Assembly: GCA_002256345.1 (NCBI GenBank)
Contig: NKIY01000011.1
Coordinates: forward strand, 62,001-126,000
DNA: 64,000 nt
Reading direction: 5' to 3'
Source of the DNA: Bradyrhizobiaceae bacterium PARB1
Lineage (GTDB): Bacteria > Pseudomonadota > Alphaproteobacteria > Rhizobiales > Xanthobacteraceae
This document shows, piece after piece, positions 52,843 to 63,137 of this stretch. The notes beneath the pieces are model-generated. The model was not told the origin of the DNA. It ran no database searches and saw nothing but the letters and a program-made list of their open reading frames with translations. Made by a program: the position numbers and the translations under genes. Every line of letters begins with the position of its first letter. Position 1 is the stretch's first letter.

Positions 52843-54681
52843 ATGTTCGAAGCTCATTTCCAGACCTTTGAAGAACCCGAGGGCGGTGTTGCGCTGACCG
52901 CGCGGCTGGCGGCATTTCGCGAGGAATTGCTGCGCCGGAAGCTGACGGGCTTTGTGATTCCCCGCGCCGATCAGCAGCAGAACGAATATGTGCCGCCATC
53001 CGACGAACGGCTGGCCTGGCTCACCGGCTTCACCGGCTCGGCCGGCATGGCTGTCGTGCTGCTGCACGAGGCCGCCATGTTCGTCGATGGGCGCTACACC
53101 GTGCAGGTAGCGAAACAGGTCGATACAAAAGCCTGGAACATCCAGTCACTGGTCGAGCCGCCGCCGGAGAACTGGCTGTCGGATCATCTGAAACCGGGCG
53201 ATCGCCTCGGATTTGATCCGTGGCTGCACACGACGGCGGCAGCGGAGCGCCTCAGGGCCGCCTGCTCCAAGGCCGGCGCGGAACTCGTCGCGGTGGACAG
53301 CAACCCCATCGATACCGTGTGGCACGAGCGACCGGCGCCGCCGCTCGGCGCTGTGACAATCCATCCGATGGAATATGCCGGCGAGAGCGAGGCCGACAAG
53401 CTCACGCGCATTCACACCGAGATCGACAAGCTCGGTGTGGACGCCATCCTGCTGTCGGACTCGCATGCAGTCGCCTGGACCTTCAACATCCGCGGCGCCG
53501 ATGTCTCGCATACGCCGCTGCCGCTCTCCTATGCGCTGGTACCGAAGAATAGACGCCCGCAGATCTTCATCGATCACCGCAAGCTATCGAATAGTTCCCG
53601 CAGCCATCTCGAAGCCTCCGGTGATGTGCAGGAACCGGACGCCCTGGCATCAGCGCTGCGCGACCTCGCCGCGACCGGCGCCTCCATCGCGCTTGATACT
53701 GCGACGGCGGCGGATGCGCTCAGCCGGCTGATCGAGGCGGTCGGCGGCAAGCCGGTCCGATCGAGCGATCCCATCGCGCTGCTCAAGGCGATGAAGAATC
53801 CGGTCGAGATCAAGGGCACCATGACCGCGCATCGCCGCGATGCGGTGGCACTGGCGAAGTTTCTCGCCTGGATCGATCGCGAGGCGCCAAAGGGCGGCCT
53901 CACCGAGATCGACACCGTGGAAGCGCTGGAGACGTTCCGCCGCGACACCGGCGCGCTCAAGGACGTCTCGTTCCCGACCATTGCGGGCACCGGGCCGAAC
54001 GGCGCCATCGTGCACTACCGCGTCACTCGCAAGAGCAATCGCCGTATCGCTCTCGGCGACCTCTTGCTGATCGATTCCGGTGCGCAATATGAGGACGGCA
54101 CCACCGACGTCACGCGCACCATCGCCATCGGCCAGCCAACCGACGAGATGCGCGATCGCTTCACCCGCGTGCTGCGCGGCCATATTGCGATTGCGCGTGC
54201 GGTGTTTCCCGATGGGACAACGGGCGCGCAGATCGATTCCTTCGCGCGCCAGTTCCTGTGGCATGCAGGCCTCGATTTCGCCCATGGCACCGGCCACGGC
54301 GTCGGCAGCTATCTGTCGGTGCACGAAGGCCCGGCGCGCATTTCCAAGCTCGGCACCACGCCGCTGAAGCGCGGCATGATCCTCTCCAACGAGCCCGGCT
54401 ACTACAAGACCGATGCCTTCGGCATCCGCATCGAGAATCTCGAACTCGTCGTCGAAGCCAAGATCGACGGTGCCGAACAGCCGATGAACGAATTCCAGAC
54501 GCTGACGCTGGCCCCGATCGATCGCCGACTGATCAACGCGCATCGCATCAGCAAGCGCGAACTTAGCTGGATCAACGACTATCACGCCCGCGTCCGCCAC
54601 GAGATCGCGCCGCTGATCGAGGACGAAGAAACGCGGACTTGGCTGCATGCGGCGACCGAGCCGCTGGTCGTCCCCGAATGA
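52843..54681 (+). CDS. Aminopeptidase P family metallopeptidase (M24B)
   Basis: Removes N-terminal residues before proline. 612 residues, the long three-domain form also seen in eukaryotes. Two creatinase-like N-terminal domains (~1-310) contain FTGSAGMAVVLLHEAAMFVDGRYTVQ. The pita-bread catalytic domain (~320-560) has metal ligands in LIDSGAQYEDGTTDVTRT (two Asp), AHGTGHGVGSYLSVHEGP (His), NEPGYY (Glu) and MNEFQTLTL (Glu). A C-terminal ~60 residues close the chain. Monocistronic; a family C repeat follows. Confidence 0.94.
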   Translation: MFEAHFQTFEEPEGGVALTARLAAFREELLRRKLTGFVIPRADQQQNEYVPPSDERLAWLTGFTGSAGMAVVLLHEAAMFVDGRYTVQVAKQVDTKAWNIQSLVEPPPENWLSDHLKPGDRLGFDPWLHTTAAAERLRAACSKAGAELVAVDSNPIDTVWHERPAPPLGAVTIHPMEYAGESEADKLTRIHTEIDKLGVDAILLSDSHAVAWTFNIRGADVSHTPLPLSYALVPKNRRPQIFIDHRKLSNSSRSHLEASGDVQEPDALASALRDLAATGASIALDTATAADALSRLIEAVGGKPVRSSDPIALLKAMKNPVEIKGTMTAHRRDAVALAKFLAWIDREAPKGGLTEIDTVEALETFRRDTGALKDVSFPTIAGTGPNGAIVHYRVTRKSNRRIALGDLLLIDSGAQYEDGTTDVTRTIAIGQPTDEMRDRFTRVLRGHIAIARAVFPDGTTGAQIDSFARQFLWHAGLDFAHGTGHGVGSYLSVHEGPARISKLGTTPLKRGMILSNEPGYYKTDAFGIRIENLELVVEAKIDGAEQPMNEFQTLTLAPIDRRLINAHRISKRELSWINDYHARVRHEIAPLIEDEETRTWLHAATEPLVVPE

Positions 54682-54686
54682 GCGGG

Positions 54687-54800
54687 CATTGCGAGATCGG
54701 GGAAAGCCAAATGGTTCTCCCTGTGCGGAGCGATGACGCAATCCGGAAGCCAAAAGGAAGAGCTGGATTGCTTCGTCGCAAGGGCTTCTCGCAATGACGG
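54687..54800. repeat. GAAGCAATCCAG-type repeat, family C copy 3
   Basis: Bounded by CATTGCGAGA and TCGCAATGACGG, with internal ATCCGGAAGCC and GGATTGCTTCGTCGCAAGGG stretches shared with the other copies. Its right end includes the ATG at 54794, the first possible start of the next gene. Confidence 0.68.
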
Positions 54801-56086
54801 CGGAACTGATCGATCTCCCGATGACGTCATCCAAGTCGGTCGACCGCACCCGCTCGCGCGTCATGCTGCTTTTGCTGGTCGTGATGACCGGCATCGCGCC
54901 GATCTCGCTCTATATGCTGGTGCCGGCGTTGCCCGAACTCGCGCGCACCTTCGATGCCGACATCTCGATCGCGCAGATGACGGTGTCGCTCTACATGGTC
55001 GGGCTCGCTTTCTCGCAGCTCATCATGGGGCCGCTGTCCGACCGCTTCGGCCGCAAGCCGGTACTGCTCGCCGGGCTCAGCCTGATGGTGATCGCGGGCA
55101 TCGGATCGAGCTTTGCGATCACGCTGCCGCAACTGATCGCCGCGCGCTTCTTCCAGGCGCTCGGCGGTGCGACGGGCATGGTGATGAGCCGCGCCATCAT
55201 CCGCGACCTCTATCCGCGCGAGCGCGTAGGTCCGATGATCAGCCTCGTCATCGCCGTCATGATGATCGCGCAGATGCTCTCCCCGCTCGCGGGCGGCCTG
55301 CTCGAGACCGGCTTTGGCTGGCGGGCGATCTTCTACACGGTCACCGTTGCATCTCTGCTGGTGACGCTGGCGATCGCGTTCCTGCTGCCTGAGACACGCA
55401 AGCGCGCGATCAGCGATACGGGCGGCGGCGGTTTCATCGCCGATTCAAAAGTGCTGTTCGGCAGCCGCGCCTTCATCGGCTATCTGCTCTGCTATGTGAT
55501 GGCGTCGTGGATCATCTTCACTTTCGCCGGTGGTGGTCCCTATGTCGTCGTCAACCAGATGGGCCGCAGCTCCGCTGAATATGGCGCGTGGTTCGCGACG
55601 TCCGGTCTCGCTTATCTCCTTGGCAATCTCGCCTGCGTGCGCTTCGCACCACGCCGGACCATCGAGCAACTGATCTGGTTCGGTCTCGCGTTGCAGCTCA
55701 GTGGCGCCCTGCTCAATGTCGTTTGGGGACTCACGGGTCTTAATCAGAACCCGGCGTGGCTGTTCCTCACCCATATGATCGTGATGTTCGGCAATGCATT
55801 CGTGATGTCGAACGGCGCCGCCGGCGCGCTCAGCATTCGCCCGCAGGCGGCAGGCGCGGCCTCAGGCATGATGGGCTTCATGCAGATGGGCTTCGGCGCG
55901 CTTTGCTCGCAGGGCGGTGCCTGGCTCGGCGGGCATTTTGCGACACCGGTGGCGCTCAACCTTTCGCTGGTGGTGCTGTCCTGCGGCTGCGCGGCAGCGA
56001 TGATCTTCCTTGTGCCACGACGGAAAGTGGTGATGACGGAAAAGCTGATCGAGAAGGCGGAGAGTGAAGAGAGCGGGTTGATGTAG
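54794..56086 (+). CDS. Bcr/CflA-type multidrug efflux MFS transporter
   Basis: Drug:proton antiporter of 430 residues with twelve hydrophobic segments. Family motifs: LYMLVPALPELARTFDADISIAQMTVSLYMVGLAFSQLIMGPLSDRFGRKPVLLAG (helices 1-2 and motif A, ~37-92) and the helix-5 antiporter motif in SPLAGGLLETGFGWRAIFY. The start at 54794 falls in a repeat; the ATG at 54821 (9 codons later) may be the true start, and neither has a strong ribosome site. Substrates of the family include bicyclomycin and chloramphenicol; none can be assigned here. Confidence 0.9.
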   Translation: MTAELIDLPMTSSKSVDRTRSRVMLLLLVVMTGIAPISLYMLVPALPELARTFDADISIAQMTVSLYMVGLAFSQLIMGPLSDRFGRKPVLLAGLSLMVIAGIGSSFAITLPQLIAARFFQALGGATGMVMSRAIIRDLYPRERVGPMISLVIAVMMIAQMLSPLAGGLLETGFGWRAIFYTVTVASLLVTLAIAFLLPETRKRAISDTGGGGFIADSKVLFGSRAFIGYLLCYVMASWIIFTFAGGGPYVVVNQMGRSSAEYGAWFATSGLAYLLGNLACVRFAPRRTIEQLIWFGLALQLSGALLNVVWGLTGLNQNPAWLFLTHMIVMFGNAFVMSNGAAGALSIRPQAAGAASGMMGFMQMGFGALCSQGGAWLGGHFATPVALNLSLVVLSCGCAAAMIFLVPRRKVVMTEKLIEKAESEESGLM

Positions 56087-56098
56087 CGCTCCTCTTCT

Positions 56099-56265
56099 CC
56101 CTCCCCCAAGCCGCGAAGCGGTGCCACGGGGAGGGTGGATCGAAGCGAGCGTTCAGCGAGCTTTGAGACGGGTGGGGTCTCTCGCCACGTGACGTCCTTC
56201 GTGGGGAGAGCCCCCACCCCCGCCTATCGGCGGACCCTCCCCAGTCGCTGCGCTCCGGGGAGGGA
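56099..56265. repeat. Dispersed repeat, family B copy 2
   Basis: Same edges as the copy at 12848-13002 (TCCCTCCCCCAA ... CCGGGGAGGGA) and the same internal CCACGTGACGTC. Lies between convergent genes (MFS exporter and ligA). Confidence 0.75.
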
Positions 56266-56276
56266 GGCCACAGGCA

Positions 56277-58511
<2,235 letters not shown>

Positions 58512-58526
58512 TCATGCCATTCAGGA

Positions 58527-58775
58527 TTATTCGCCTCGATCAACGCGACCTTTCCATTCGCGCCGCCACTTTTTCAATTCCTTCTCCCGCGTGATGGCGG
58601 TTAAAGGATCGTCGTAGATCTCAAACCAGACCAACAAATGCACATTGTAGCGGGAGGTGAAGCTTTTGACCGCATTCGTCTTGTGTTCATAGGCGCGGCG
58701 AATGAGATCACTGGTGACGCCGATATACAGCACACCGTCCTTCTTCGAGGCGAGCATGTAGACGTAATAGTGCAT
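58527..58775 (-). CDS. Single-domain GIY-YIG nuclease family protein
   Basis: Small protein of 82 residues, essentially one GIY-YIG domain. It shows HYYVYMLASKKDGVLYIGVTSDL, the YVY..YIG motif, with Arg in LIRRAYEHK and the catalytic Glu in REKELKKWRREWK. The ATG at 58775 is chosen over an upstream one with no homologous residues. Proteins of this type are numerous in Bradyrhizobiaceae and of unknown role; they lack the DNA-binding domains of homing endonucleases. It sits alone between ligA and recN, bracketed by family D repeats. Confidence 0.88.
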   Translation of the reverse strand: MHYYVYMLASKKDGVLYIGVTSDLIRRAYEHKTNAVKSFTSRYNVHLLVWFEIYDDPLTAITREKELKKWRREWKGRVDRGE

Positions 58776-58845
58776 GGGTCGGAGTGTTCGGCAGGATGGC
58801 GCGAAACACAATGGGATTTGTCGAGCGATTGCCTACCACATCCTT

Positions 58846-58961
58846 GTCATTCCGGGGCGCGCGCAGCGCGAACCCGGAATCTCGGCATGGGGGCCCGTGG
58901 CGACAGGAATGCTGGCATGATGAGGTTCCGGGTTCGCGCCTGCGGCGCGCCCCGGAATGAC
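58846..58961. repeat. Family D inverted repeat pair (copies 2 and 3)
   Basis: Copy 2 (58846-58883) reads GTCATTCCGGGGCGCGCG...CCGGAATCTC. Copy 3 (58922-58961) is its inverted form, ending CGCCCCGGAATGAC. Together they make one element with inverted ends around 38 bases, just downstream of recN. Confidence 0.75.
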
Positions 58962-58969
58962 AGCCAAGA

Positions 58970-60643
58970 TCAGGCCGCGCCCTTGAGCAACCGATCCGCT
59001 GCCGCTCGCGCTTCGGCGGTAATCTCGGCACCGGCCAGCATACGCGCGATTTCCTCGCGGCGGTGGTCGTCGGCCAGCGTGTTGACATTGGTCGCGACGC
59101 GCTTGCCCTTGTCGAGGGCGGCCTTGGAGATCAGGAGGTGCTGGTCTGCGCGTGCAGCCACCTGCGGCGCATGCGTTACGGCCATCACTTGCACCTTGCC
59201 GGCGAGCCGGCCGAGCCGCGCACCGATGGCATCCGCCACCGCGCCGCCCACGCCTGTATCGATCTCGTCGAACACCAAGGTCGGCGCCGACCCCTTGTCG
59301 GACAGCACCACCTTCAGCGCCAGCAGGAAGCGCGAGAGTTCGCCGCCGGAAGCGACCTTCATCATCGGGCCTGGACGCGTACCGGGATTGGTCTGCACCC
59401 AGAATTCAACGCGGTCGATGCCCTGCGGGCCGGGCGTCGCCGCATCGGTATCGACCTGGGTGATGAATTTTGCACGCTCCAGCTTGAGCGGCGCGAGTTC
59501 AGCGATCACGGCCTTGTTGAGCTTCTCGGCCGACTTGATGCGTGCCGCGGAGAGTTTGGCAGCAGCTGCTGCGTATTTCGCGTCGGTCTCGACGGCGGCT
59601 TTCTCCAGCTTCGTGAGCTGCCCGGCGCCGGCGTCGATGGTGGCGACATCGGCAAAGAATTTTGCAGCCAATGCGGCAAGGCCGTCGACCGGCGTCGAAA
59701 ATTTGCGGGCAGCTGCGCGCAGTGCGAACAAGCGCTCCTCGATGCGCTCGAGCTCGGCCGGATCAAAATCAGCAGCGATCAATGCAGCGTTGAGATGCTG
59801 ATCCGCCTCCTCCAGCGCATTGATCGCGACGTCGATGGCCTTCACCGCGGGTTCGACCAGCGCCGGCGACGAGCCCGCGCGGCGCTCGAGGCGGCGCACG
59901 GCGGCAGCAAGCGCAGAAATCGGCGAATGCGGGCCGGAAACAGCCTCCTGCGCCTCGCGCAGATCGGCAGCGATCTTCTCGCCCTGCATCATGCCGGTGC
60001 GGCGCTCCGCAAGCTGGGTCTCTTCGCCGTCCTTCGGATTGAGCTTCTTCAGCTCCTCCGCGGAATGGCGGAGATAATCGGCGTCGCGGGCGGCGCGCTC
60101 CATGTTGGCGCGATGGGTTTCCAGCGCGGTATAGGCAGCCTTGCGGGCGTCCCACAGCGCTTCCAGCGCGGCGACGTCCTTTTCCAGCCCGGCAAAGGCA
60201 TCGAGCAGGCGGCGATGGCTGGCGGCGTCCACGAGGGCACGGTCGTCATGCTGGCCGTGGATTTCGACCAGCGCCGCACCGATGGCCTTGAGCGTCTGCA
60301 CGCTGACGGTCTGGTCGTTGATATAGGCGCGGGTACGGCCATCGCCGAACTGCACGCGGCGGAGAATCATCTCGCCGCTGTCGTCGTCGAAACCGTTGTC
60401 CTTGAGAAGGTCGAGCGCAGGATGGCCGGGCGCGAGATCGAAGGCGGCGGTGACCTGCCCCTGCTCCGCGCCGTGGCGCACGAGCCCAGCATCGCCGCGG
60501 CCACCAAGGGCCAGCGCGAAGGCATCGAGCAGGATGGATTTGCCGGCGCCGGTCTCGCCGGTGAGCACCGCGAGGCCGCGCGCGAATTCGATATCGAGCC
60601 GCTCGATCAGGACGATGTCACGGATCGACAGACGAGCGAGCAT
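58970..60643 (-). CDS. recN: DNA repair protein RecN
   Basis: SMC-like ATPase acting early in double-strand-break repair, 557 residues. Walker A GETGAGKS (29-36), long coiled coils (~150-350), signature LSRFLLALKV (SGGELSRF just before) and Walker B TLVFDEIDTGVGG near 470. The length matches bacterial RecN. It is transcribed 13 bases after bamD, in the ftsZ-lpxC-bamD-recN order. No SOS box was looked for exhaustively; none is obvious because the gene has no upstream gap of its own. Confidence 0.96.
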   Translation of the reverse strand: MLARLSIRDIVLIERLDIEFARGLAVLTGETGAGKSILLDAFALALGGRGDAGLVRHGAEQGQVTAAFDLAPGHPALDLLKDNGFDDDSGEMILRRVQFGDGRTRAYINDQTVSVQTLKAIGAALVEIHGQHDDRALVDAASHRRLLDAFAGLEKDVAALEALWDARKAAYTALETHRANMERAARDADYLRHSAEELKKLNPKDGEETQLAERRTGMMQGEKIAADLREAQEAVSGPHSPISALAAAVRRLERRAGSSPALVEPAVKAIDVAINALEEADQHLNAALIAADFDPAELERIEERLFALRAAARKFSTPVDGLAALAAKFFADVATIDAGAGQLTKLEKAAVETDAKYAAAAAKLSAARIKSAEKLNKAVIAELAPLKLERAKFITQVDTDAATPGPQGIDRVEFWVQTNPGTRPGPMMKVASGGELSRFLLALKVVLSDKGSAPTLVFDEIDTGVGGAVADAIGARLGRLAGKVQVMAVTHAPQVAARADQHLLISKAALDKGKRVATNVNTLADDHRREEIARMLAGAEITAEARAAADRLLKGAA

Positions 60644-60656
60644 GGGAGGACGATTC

Positions 60657-61550
60657 CTAGCCGAGGCCGATTCGCTTGAAGGCCCTTGAAATATAGGAGC
60701 CCTTGTTCTCGCTCGGTTCGAGACCGCCCGACTTTACAATATTGTAGGCGTCTTTGTACCAGCGGCTGTCAGGAAAGTTGTGGCCAAGCACGGCGGCGGC
60801 GGTCTGCGCCTCCCCGACCACACCGACTGTCATATAGGCCTCGGTCAGGCGCATCAGCGCCTCCTCGACATGGCGAGTGGTCTGATATTGCGTGACCACG
60901 GTCTTGAAGCGGTTGATGGCGGCGGTGTAGTCGCGCTTCTTCATGTAATAGCGGCCGATATCCATCTCCTTGCCGGCGATCTGGTCACGGGCGCCTTCCA
61001 GCTTCTGCTTGGCGGAGGTGGCGTATTCGGAGGTCGGATATTTGCGGATGACTTCCTCAAGCGCAGCCATCGCCTTTTCGGTGCGGCCCTGATCGCGCGA
61101 GATGTCCGGGATCTGGTCGTAATGCGAGGCAGCAATGAGATACTGCGCATAGGCAGCGTCCGGGCTGCCCGGATGCAGCGTCACATAGCGTGTGGCCGAA
61201 CCGATGCAGGTGTCGTAATCGCCGGTCTGATAGGCCGCATAGGCCGACATCAGCAGCGACTTGCGCGCCCATTCCGAATACGGATGCTGGCGATCGACTT
61301 CCTCGAATTTCTTCGCCGCCGCCTTCGGATCCTTGCTCTGGTTCATGAGGTACAGGCCCTCATTGTAGAGCTTGTCGGCGGGTTCATCGACGAAGGTCTC
61401 GTCCTTCTTGCCGAACTTGTCCCACAGCGCGCCGGTGCCGCAGCCAGCCAGAGGCATAGCCAGCAAGATCAGCCCTGCGGCGAGCCGCAGCGGGCGTTTG
61501 AAGCGATTGAACTCATCACGAAAGGAAAGCGCGAAACGCTGTGCCGACAT
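60657..61550 (-). CDS. bamD: Outer membrane assembly lipoprotein BamD
   Basis: Essential lipoprotein of the BAM complex that folds outer-membrane proteins, 297 residues. Lipobox MPLAGC with the lipidated Cys37. Five TPR-like repeats follow (ADKLYNEGLYLMNQSKDPKAAAKKFEEVDRQHPYSEWARKSLL at ~58-100, and later YPTSEYATSAKQKLEGARDQ). The N-terminal ~20 residues before the hydrophobic part are unusually long and basic, as in other Bradyrhizobiaceae. Located between lpxC and recN, the standard order. Confidence 0.95.
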   Translation of the reverse strand: MSAQRFALSFRDEFNRFKRPLRLAAGLILLAMPLAGCGTGALWDKFGKKDETFVDEPADKLYNEGLYLMNQSKDPKAAAKKFEEVDRQHPYSEWARKSLLMSAYAAYQTGDYDTCIGSATRYVTLHPGSPDAAYAQYLIAASHYDQIPDISRDQGRTEKAMAALEEVIRKYPTSEYATSAKQKLEGARDQIAGKEMDIGRYYMKKRDYTAAINRFKTVVTQYQTTRHVEEALMRLTEAYMTVGVVGEAQTAAAVLGHNFPDSRWYKDAYNIVKSGGLEPSENKGSYISRAFKRIGLG

Positions 61551-61800
61551 CTATTTTGCCTGACGCCTGTCTGCGGGCGCCATCACGGTGCCCTGAATGC
61601 GGTGCCTTGCGCGCCAACCGCGCCCCGATACGAACCAGCCCAAACGAGCCCGTGGTCATCTCCCCGACCGCGTGCCTGTTTATCCGAAGGCCGTTCGTTA
61701 ACCAACCGGATAGGGACGCATTTCGCCGGGATTGTGGCGAAAGAGGTGTGGGGACAGATGGTTATGGTTACTGCCGGTGTCGCGGACGCTGGAACGCGTC

Positions 61801-61826
61801 AAAAACGGCGTGTCCTTTCAGGACAC
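61801..61826 (-). terminator. Terminator overlapping the lpxC stop
   Basis: Minus strand stem GTGTCC / GGACAC around a loop that contains the lpxC stop codon, followed 4 bases later by TTTTT. A short intrinsic terminator that would end lpxC transcripts. Confidence 0.6.
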
Positions 61827-62792
61827 TTCCGGCCCGAATGCCGGTGCCAAACCGCCGAGCACGCCCGAGGTGACGTCGGCAGAGGCACGGCCACGGCGCG
61901 CGGGAGCCTGCACGGACACAGCGTCAGCTTCGACGATCTTCCAGGCCGAGCGGTCGGCCATCAGCGCTTTAAGAACTTCGTTGTTGAGCTTGTGGCCGCC
62001 ACGCACCGAGCGATAGGCGCCGAGGATCGGCAGGCCGGCCAGTGCGAGATCGCCGACCGCATCCAACACCTTGTGGCGGGCGCATTCGTCGGCGTAGCGG
62101 AGGCCTTCGGTGTTGAGGAGCTTGGTGTCGTCGAACACGACGGAGTTTTCGAAGGAGGCGCCGAGCGCGAAACCGGCGCTCCAGAGGCGGGCCACGTCGT
62201 TCATGCAGCCAAAGGTACGAGCGCGGGCGACATCGCGGCGGAAGGATGCGGGATTAAGATCGAGCACAAAGCTCTGACGGCCGATGGCGGGATTGTTGAA
62301 GTTGATTTCGATCTCGGCGCGGAAGCCGGCAGCGTGGGGGCGGAGTTCACCGAATGAGTCGCCAATGGCGACCTGCACCGGTTTCAACACCTGGATGAAG
62401 CGGCGGCGGGCGCCCTGCTCCACCACGCCGGCCTGATCGATGGCGGCAACGAAAGCGGCGGCCGAGCCATCCATGATCGGCACTTCGGGGCCGTCTACCT
62501 CGATGGTGGCATTGTCGATGCCCATGCCGCGCAGCGCAGCGAGAACATGTTCGGCGGTGGAAACGATCGGGCCTTCACGATCGCCAAGCACAGTGGCAAA
62601 TTCAGTGGCGATGACAGATTTGGTGGTAGCCTGCACTTCGCGATCCGGACCTTCGAGCCCGGTGCGGACGAAGATATATCCGGCATCGACGGGAGCTGGT
62701 CCAAGGGTCAGACTGACAGGTTTTCCGGAATGGACGCCGACACCGGTCACGGTGGCTTGCGCTCCAAGCGTGGTCTGTCGGCTGAAAGTCAT
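61818..62792 (-). CDS. lpxC: UDP-3-O-acyl-N-acetylglucosamine deacetylase
   Basis: Zinc enzyme of the committed step in lipid A synthesis, 324 residues. Zinc ligands: His82 (STAEHVLAALRGMG), His240 and Asp244 (ARHKVLDAVGDLAL); the catalytic His267 is in RSVRGGHKLNNEVL. EVPIMDGSAAAFV is the usual second motif. Also called envA. It lies after ftsZ on the same strand with a strong terminator between, so it has its own promoter within 62793-63080. Confidence 0.97.
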   Translation of the reverse strand: MTFSRQTTLGAQATVTGVGVHSGKPVSLTLGPAPVDAGYIFVRTGLEGPDREVQATTKSVIATEFATVLGDREGPIVSTAEHVLAALRGMGIDNATIEVDGPEVPIMDGSAAAFVAAIDQAGVVEQGARRRFIQVLKPVQVAIGDSFGELRPHAAGFRAEIEINFNNPAIGRQSFVLDLNPASFRRDVARARTFGCMNDVARLWSAGFALGASFENSVVFDDTKLLNTEGLRYADECARHKVLDAVGDLALAGLPILGAYRSVRGGHKLNNEVLKALMADRSAWKIVEADAVSVQAPARRGRASADVTSGVLGGLAPAFGPEVS

Positions 62793-63137
62793 ATGTTACC
62801 CACCCAAGTAGACCTCTCGTCATGAGAGGGACTCACTCAGTCGCGCCTTACGGCCTTCCGAGCCCCCGAGTCGCAGTCACATTAACCGTTGCCACAAAGT
62901 GCGCCAACTCACGCTTTCTAACCGATTGTTACCCAACCTCTGCCGCATTCCGGCCGATTGTTAACCAAGGTTTCTGGCGGCTGGCGCACCGCCCCACATC
63001 GAAACTGCCGCGGCACACATGGATTAACGAAGTACTATCAATGAATTAACAAATCGTGACGCATTTCGCGTCATGCCCACGAAAAAGCCCCGGTCAGATG
63101 ACCGGGGCTTCATGCTTGTGACGATTGTTACAGTCGA
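62793..63137. promoter_or_regulatory. lpxC promoter region with TTAAC motifs
   Basis: 345 bases without a gene. Several TTAAC motifs occur (near 62882, 62960, 63024 and 63046), one as TTAACCAA, close to the CtrA half-site TTAACCAT. The ftsZ terminator occupies the 63082-63110 end. No exact -35/-10 pair could be fixed by eye. Confidence 0.45.
63082..63110 (-). terminator. Terminator of ftsZ
   Basis: Perfect 12-base stem AAGCCCCGGTCA / TGACCGGGGCTT with a tiny loop, then TTTTTC on the minus strand, 28 bases past the ftsZ stop. It closes the division gene cluster. Confidence 0.92.

Noticed and set aside
59063-62357. Two plus-strand frames over recN and bamD/lpxC
   Set aside because: Antisense to well-supported genes; composition typical of shadow frames.
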